From: Anoplopoma fimbria
Taxonomy: Eukaryota > Chordata > Actinopteri > Perciformes > Anoplopomatidae
Length of the DNA stretch: 64,000 nucleotides
NCBI RefSeq assembly: GCF_027596085.1
Contig: NC_072453.1
Location: 9,314,448-9,378,447, forward strand
Reading direction: 5' to 3'
Positions 30,788-64,000 of the stretch are shown here, piece by piece (the first letter of the stretch is position 1; every line of letters starts with the position of its first letter). The translations under genes and the position numbers were made by a program. The notes under the pieces are model-generated. The model did no database searches. It had not been told where the DNA came from and saw only the letters and a list, made by a program, of their open reading frames with translations.

Positions 30788-30842
30788 CCAGGGGGATGTT
30801 CAGGAGAAAGCTGCAGATCAGCAGGATTCGATCCTCTCACAG
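30788..30842 (+). CDS. Speculative alternative first or cassette exon of arhgap44
   Basis: A pyrimidine-rich stretch of roughly 100 nt ends in ctgttag, followed by a short segment and a good donor (CACAG before GTAAAG). An ATG at 30796 opens 15 codons, MFRRKLQISRIRSSH, plus AG. The AG left over would pair with the A that starts exon 2 to give Arg, the phase exon 2 needs. If the acceptor is the AG at 30790-30791 instead, it is a 51-nt in-frame cassette. The peptide is very basic. CT-rich tracts are common in this genome and phase agrees one time in three by chance. Confidence 0.22.
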
Positions 30843-33476
30843 GTAAAGTGCTGCTCTGTGAGTCCGGTTCTGGACCGCTGTGGTGTTTTTATATTTTAAA
30901 CTAAAGTCTGTTTGTTGTTTGAGGGGATGAGTCGTTGTTCAGGAGGGGAGACGGACTTAACGGATGTTTGCGCTGAGCTGTTGTATGTGTGGGATTCCTA
31001 AAAATATCCATAACTAAGCTTAAACGTGGTGGGATTTGATTAATTGCATCTGTACAATGTTTTTGTTTATTTGTTTTGTACCACTTTCTAAAATGGCAAC
31101 TTTTATTCGGGTTAATAAGTTGTGACGAAAGGCTACTTTGCAAGTACTTTGCTTTATTGATCAATTGTAATCCCTCAATGAGGAAGGCTTTTTGGTTAAA
31201 GGTCTTTTTCTTATTATTAATAAAAATTGTAAATTTAACACCTTATATATTAAGTCTTAACACTTAATAAGCGTTAGTAGCACCTTTAAACTCTAGATGA
31301 AACTATGAATTTGAACCTGTGATTAGTTCCAAACCATTTGAGTTGTTTCTAGTGAATGACTGTAAAAATTTTTTTGTAAAAGTACAGATGTAGTCATGGA
31401 GGGATATTTCTAATAAATTAAAGTTGCTTATTATCCCTGACACATGTAGTGATTTATAATATATTAATAAAGCCATTAGTTTTGACACACACGTACTTCA
31501 TAACGCGTTTCTAATTACTGAGCCGCTCTGTTTGCATTGAACATATATATAAAAGAAAGCATATGATCAACCAGATTTAAAACAATTTTTCTGTACTTCA
31601 ATTTAGACCCATGTGACCTCTTTTACAACTTCTTCTACCTGTTTAACTGCAAGTGTTGTACCTGTAGGGCTGAAGAAGTTAACCTCAGGTGATTCACACA
31701 TATCTGTTCTATCAATTATACTATCAATAAGACTTGACAGAAGGGTGTAACATAAAAGTAGAAAGATGTCGAGATGACAGAGTTACTGACATCACTACCT
31801 GATGTCATCGTCTGCTGTGAACAGGAGCGGTTGTAAATCACTGCACAGGTGTGCTTTGTTTCCTCCTGTTTATCTCTCAAATCAGTGCTTAAAACGGATT
31901 TCTGTGTCTGCGACTGCAAAGTACAGTATGTTGTAAAGCATGAAACCAAACATCTTAGAAGACGATACAGCAGTGAAGAGAATCTTAAGATGCTTCTGTA
32001 GCTGCATCTTCATGCTTCTAGTTTTAATGATTCTGGTTTTTGCTCTGCAGAGCTTCATTTACGGCGTTCACAGGTGCAGGTGTTTCTCTGAGTGTCTCAA
32101 TTGTTCATTGTTTAACCTGCTCTACTTTTGTGAGCAGGAACAATCTACTGTAATGGTTACTAACTGTGAGTGAGGAATCTGAAGTGGAAAGGATTAAAGC
32201 TGCAACGATTAGTTGATTAATCACTTAGTCAATCAACGGTAAATTAATCTGCAGCTATTCTGATAGTTCATTTATTATTTTAGTTATAAAAACATGAAAC
32301 ATTTCTTGTTACAGCTTCTTAAATGTGCAGATTTGATGCTTTTCTGTGTCATATGTGATAATAAACTGAATATCTTCTGTTAAGATTTTAATGAAACTGT
32401 GTAATTACTTTGTCTGGGAATTAATCAACAAGCTTTTCTCATATTTTCATCCAATTTAGAACCACAGCTTCATCATGCTTAATCAAGTTAATTTCTTTAT
32501 GGTACAGTTATTGTATGATTGTATTTATAGCTGTTGTGTGCAGTGAGATTATCTCTCATGTGGAGCGTTTAACTGCTCTCTTATCTTTAATTGTTTGCCT
32601 GTGGAGGCTGTAAAGTGTTGACTGCTGAGGATTTAAACATTATGAAACACTTGTTGCTTTAAATTCAAACGTTACATGAGAACCATTAGTGCAGATTTAG
32701 GAAAGTCTCTCCTGAATTTAATCTCTTAACGTATTTTATTTGTCTCTCTCTATTGTATATTGTGAACTCCAGTGGTATTATTTCAGTGTTAAGTTGTCAC
32801 CTGTACAGTGAAACAGGGTAAACTTACAAATATTATTTGAGTTTCCTGCATTTAGTCTTTCCCTACTGTTTTTAATGTATTTTTTCTATCTATTTATTTA
32901 CTTATTCAGTTCAGTTGACTAACACGATTTTGTCAACTTATTGATTATTTTGATTTAATCGACAGAGTTTCTTCTGAAAGAATTATTCAAAAGAATCACT
33001 TCAAATCTTGTGTTTGCCGGATTTTTGGTCATTCATTTCTTGGAAATAAGTTTATTCTGCATGAAAAAGCAAAAGAAAGACTAATCAACTAAAGAAATCT
33101 CAGTGGACTAAGACCAAAATGAGTGATTCGTCAACTTATCAAAGAATCAATTTTTAAAAAGCAATTAATGAAGTAAAAATAGAAAAAATATAGACTTGAA
33201 TTTGGTGTCACCTATACAAAGAGATTAACGGAGTCATTTGTCGATCTCTACTTTGTGTTCAAACAGTGTTTTCTGTCAGATTTCCAACCAGAGAGGGTTC
33301 ATAATTTCCCTCTTTATTAGCATGAAACTGATGAAAGTAAATATTTTAGCTCCAGGCTACAGCTGCAAAATAATTAATGTGTGCAGAATTTCAGGAAATG
33401 ATTTGTGTGTTTGTTGCCCAGTTATCTGATTTATCCAAACTAACAGCCTCCTTTCTCTTCTTCTCTTCTCTTCCAG
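30843..33476 (+). other. Sequence 5' of exon 2, no other gene seen
   Basis: AT-rich; about 32187-32300 and 32920-33160 resemble the 'gctgcaacgattagttgatt' dispersed repeat. The last 40 nt form the pyrimidine tract of exon 2. Confidence 0.55.
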
Positions 33477-60213
<26,737 letters not shown>

Positions 60214-61136
60214 CGCCACTGAGACACCACGCCAACCCCCACCTCCCATCAGCTGATTAAATGAAACACAAGGCTACTGCTGCAACGTCTCGCTCAAACC
60301 CCCTCCAGTCACTCATTTATTGACCTTTCACCTCTCCAGCTGGGTCACTTCAGCCTCACCTGTACTCGATGCAGAGGGCTCAGCTTGTAAAAACTTTAAG
60401 AAAATAACAAAAAATACAAACCTAAAAGAAATCACCACGAGGGGACTTTTGATCAAACACTTAATTTGACATTTTATGTTGTTTTTTTTATTTAATTTTT
60501 CTTTTTGCCTTATTTGACTCACTTGCAATATTGCCTTTAACTTCACACACGAGACTGGAAACAGGCTGCTGGGAGGATTGAGTGCTCTCTGCTGCTTCTC
60601 ACGAGTGAATTTAAAGAAAGGAAGAACAACACAGATCCGTACATCCGTCCTGCCAACACTTTTGTTCATCTCCCATCTCACGTTCCTCCTCCATTCCTCG
60701 GGGGTAATCAGTTTGAAATGCCACGTTCCGGCATGTGGTTGCAAACAACCCCCCCCTGAAATCCCGTCCCACCTGAGCGTTCACTGTGAGTGTGCCAGTG
60801 CGTCATTTTGGAAAGTGTGTGTATGTGTGTGTGTTTGTATGTGTTTGGTAATTGTATTATATGATGTTGCACTGTTGGATGTCGTAAAACAGGAATGCAT
60901 GTTTTAGAGATTTAGGAGATTAACTACCAGGTTGCAAAGAGGTCGAACGCCCAATCACACTTCTCTCTGTATTTACATCAATCAGGATACAAATCACTGA
61001 ATATTTATTGTTTATATTGTACATTTGCAGAATATATGATACATTTAACATTATAAATCATATTTTGTATCTACAGGAGAGCTATGAAGACACCATTTCC
61101 CTCCAGATAGAATACAGTAAATACTGTCAGGGCGCT

Positions 61137-61173
61137 AATAAACAGAGATATATATAAATAGGTACAAAATAAA
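61137..61173 (+). terminator. Proximal poly(A) signals (two AATAAA)
   Basis: AATAAA occurs at 61137-61142 and again at 61168-61173, about 920 to 960 nt after the stop codon and upstream of the inserted repeat. Cleavage here would give a UTR without the repeat. Confidence 0.45.
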
Positions 61174-61476
61174 AGGGCTGGGATGGCTTTAAGAATGTTA
61201 AAGGGAAAAGGAAAAATTCGATGTGACTACACCTTATCTTTTCAGCATGCAAAGCTGCGTTGGATTTTTCATTTTCCCATATCGAGTAATTACATTTTGA
61301 AGAACCTGGAGCTTAATCTGCAGAGAATTTATGACGCCTGGAGTGTGCCACCAGAACATTTGCTCAAATTATTCTCAATTATTTTTGATTGTCCAGCTTC
61401 ATATGTACTGGAAGGAGTGTTTGGCCAATTAGAGCTCCTGCTGCTGCTCTGTGGGTTGACTTTGATTAAAGGTTCC

Positions 61477-61945
61477 CTGCATAGACTGTATTTATAAAGT
61501 TGTTTTGAAGCCTCAAATTCGGCAATTTCGCTGTCTCAATCTTGGGTTACGGCTGCAGCCATGTTGTTTTTTTTAGCAACCAATTAACGGAAGTGATCAT
61601 ATTTGGAATGCGGAGGAAGGACGTAAGACGCCATATACATCTCTGGTAGAGAACTGTCAATCACAGTAGCCCCGCCCTAAAGCATACTCTGCATTATGGT
61701 CTATTTGACTCTAACTGGACCATCATTTACTAAATGAACATCATGTTGTATTGAAGAAGACTTGAAACTAGAGATTGAGACCATAAACTCATGTTTACAA
61801 TGTTTACTGAGGGAATAAATCAAGAGAGAAGTAGAGTCATTTTCTCATAGACTTCTATACAACCAGAGGAGTCGCCCCCTGATGGTCAGTAGAGAGAATG
61901 CAGGTTTTAAGACACTTCAGAATTAGCTTCACCCGGCAGAAAACG
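61477..61945 (-). repeat. 490-bp dispersed repeat, copy 9 (inverted) in the 3' UTR
   Basis: It runs from 'catagactgtatttataaag' to 'ttcacccggcagaaaacg'. The YY1-like site is changed to GCAGCCATGTTG and the CRE-like site is lost. It lies between the proximal and distal poly(A) signals. Confidence 0.9.
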
Positions 61946-62531
61946 TTAAACGAAAGACTGTATTTAACTTTTATAATTAAACAGGTACAAATGTTCTCTG
62001 GTGGCAAACTTCAGGATCCATATGTGACGTTCTGGAGAATCATCCTTGATAAGTCGTTGTCCTCCTGCCCTGAGGTATTATAACATCCCATCATATCAAA
62101 ACAAAGAACTGAAAACAGTCACACTCCCAGAAAAAAAGGTGCTATTTTTGTCAACAACAACAAAAAAAAGCCTCTATGGCAAAACAAGCACACTTTTCTT
62201 TCTGACGGAGCACTTTCAGTTTCTGCCACCTCCCCATTGCAGTTTATAGGAAACCCTGTCTGATGATGCTGATATTTTTTGGTCTATATAAGTGAACCAG
62301 AGGCAAGTGCAAAGATATGTGTATATGTGTTTATTTTGATGAGAGTATTTATACAGATATATTTCTGAATACTTTTTACTAGGTCTGAAGAGTTGTGATT
62401 GTGAATCTCATGTGAGGATTTAAAAAAAAAAAAAAAAAAGGTTTAAACACGGGACCAGAATTTCTCTCTGCTGTCGCATCGAAACCTTTTATCAGGAGTC
62501 AGGAGGTTTTAAGAGACAAACTTGAAAAATC

Positions 62532-62537
62532 AATAAA
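62532..62537 (+). terminator. Distal poly(A) signal AATAAA
   Basis: AATAAA sits in caataaaact, followed within 40 nt by GT/T-rich sequence (gtttgttatttgcc, tggtgggttttgttg) of the kind seen downstream of cleavage sites. Confidence 0.5.
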
Positions 62538-64000
62538 ACTGGAGTAACAAGGTTTGCATACGACAGCAGCAGTTTGTTATTTGCCTTGTGGTGGGTTTTG
62601 TTGAGACCTGTCCAGATTTGAAAGACTTCATTTGGTCCTGAGAACATCCACTTCACATGGCCTCAAAGTCACTGTGCTGCTCTGCCATCCTCTTTTCTTT
62701 AAAGTGCGATATGATTCACAGGACTTGTGTAAATACCGGAGCCTCTGTACATACGTGTTCTGTATATAGTGGCAGGGGAGAAATTTAAATATATATATAT
62801 AGATATATGAAAATGCTGTATTGAAAAATATAAATAATGAGCATTATATAATATTATAATGTCGCTGGTTGTAGCACAATATTGCCACATTCACACTAAA
62901 TAACATCAAGTAAAATGTAGTAGATTTTCTTAATAGAAACAGCTGATCGTGCTCTTGTTGCAGAATTAACCTCTTGAACCCTGATTTTAATTATGCAGTT
63001 AAAAAAAAAATGTCCACAGCATTTAATAATGTTGCATTTTTATTTTTTATTTTGCTTGTTCCATTTGATGGAAAATTCAATATGTCCTGTGCACCATTTT
63101 ATACATTTTCCAACAGTGCAACTTGGCGTGTTAGATATTTCAAAAAAATGTTGGGATCTCGTTAAGAATTTAAAATAATAATAATAAGAACTAATTATTT
63201 TGCACTCAACCTGCAGCTGTAATAACGGATCAATCACATGATCCAGCAGGGTTTAAGAGGTTAAAAGAGACTCTGCAGGGAAACTGCTGCATTGCTGTCT
63301 TTTAGTTTGAAAAATCAAAGTTCACAGCGTGACTAAACACAAAGATCTACACAGTTAGTTTTCCCCCATGCTATAAATATGATAGATGTTATTATAAACA
63401 ACGTAAAAAATTTGAACACGTTTTCTATAATTAAGGGCTGCAACTAACAATTATTTTCATTATAAATTAATATGCTGATTATTTCCTTAATTGTTAGGTC
63501 ACTAGACCAAGGAAATATCTTTAAAAAATTACATTAATGATTAAGCAACTATCAAAATTATTAAAAGTTTCTTCAAATTTTTCTGTAAATGAAATAATAA
63601 TCTACAAAAATCCCAGCTCTAATATAATTCTTACCAATTATTCAATCAGATCCTCCAGCTGAGTTCAAATCACGACGGCATGAAATGCCATCACCGGTAT
63701 TTATTATTATTATTTAAATATTTAAAGAAAAACTTAATGCTGACCACAAAAAAAGTTTTTTTCTGTGCTGAGGTGAACGGTCCGTCCCGTCTTTGTCCAG
63801 ATTTCTGTGTAACAACGTGCTGCTCTTCGTTTTTGTACTTAAGGGTTTCAGATCAAGGCTTGTACATACAGTAGTCATCAAAAACAACTTTATTAACAAT
63901 AAGCCTGTCGCGCAGAGACAGTCGGGGGAGAGACAGTTTCCAGTATTACAGCTTTTGCCAGCATGCCCTTTGAGCACTGAAATACGAAGGCCTTTTTTTT
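62538..64000. other. Downstream flank, no gene seen
   Basis: AT-rich. About 63430-63640 resembles the 'gggctgcaactaacaattat' repeat, also seen near 32190. No exon is supportable. Confidence 0.55.

Larger units (their letters stand above)
60214..62537 (+). other. arhgap44: arhgap44 3' untranslated region (probable)
   Basis: Non-coding sequence follows the stop. Candidate poly(A) signals AATAAA lie at 61137-61142, 61168-61173 and 62532-62537, so short and long 3' UTRs are possible. The longer form would contain an inverted copy of the 490-bp dispersed repeat at about 61477-61945. If transcription continues further, TGTAAATA at 62728-62735 fits a Pumilio recognition element. Ends are inferred only from motifs. 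Confidence 0.6.

Overview
The window is vertebrate nuclear DNA, most likely from a percomorph-type teleost fish. Exons are short with GT/AG introns. (GT)n microsatellites are very long and frequent. The dispersed repeats are of kinds I know from fish genomes: tRNA-derived SINE-like copies, TTAA-flanked inverted-repeat elements, and a roughly 490-bp family ending in a 'cttcttatatacagtctatg'-type 3' end. There are no operons, CRISPR arrays or convincing viral genes.

I can support one protein-coding gene, on the plus strand from about 33477 to 62537: the fish orthologue of ARHGAP44 (RICH2), a Rho-family GTPase-activating protein with an N-terminal BAR domain, a central RhoGAP domain and a long proline-rich tail ending in a PDZ ligand. 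I traced 20 coding exons by splice sites, phase and resemblance to the mammalian RICH2/RICH1 proteins as I remember them; no alignment was run. The exon carrying the usual start (expected to begin MKKQFNRM) was not found, so at least part of bases 1-33476 is probably intron 1 or 5' flank. Exon numbers below are mine and count that missing exon as 1. Exons 2-9 encode the BAR domain, 10-15 the RhoGAP domain (arginine finger in exon 11), and 16-22 the tail. Total length would be about 795 residues, against 818 in human as I recall it.

Layout: 1-33476 is gene-poor, repeat-rich sequence with one speculative alternative exon at 30788-30842. 33477-49066 holds the BAR and RhoGAP exons. 49067-60213 holds the tail exons, including an 18-nt microexon, a candidate 57-nt cassette and a candidate alternative terminal exon at 54241-54770. 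60214 to about 62537 is 3' UTR with a repeat inserted in it. After that comes AT-rich flank.

The points most worth a second look are: two one-base frameshifts of opposite sign in C6 runs of exons 18 and 21; exon 10 held between a (TG)65 tract ending 15 nt before it and an (AC)33 tract starting shortly after it; a run of tail exons that all start in phase 2, allowing different C-termini including one with a PPPPY motif and no PDZ ligand; and a dispersed repeat family carrying YY1-like and CRE-like sites. I did not find a wholly new biological system.
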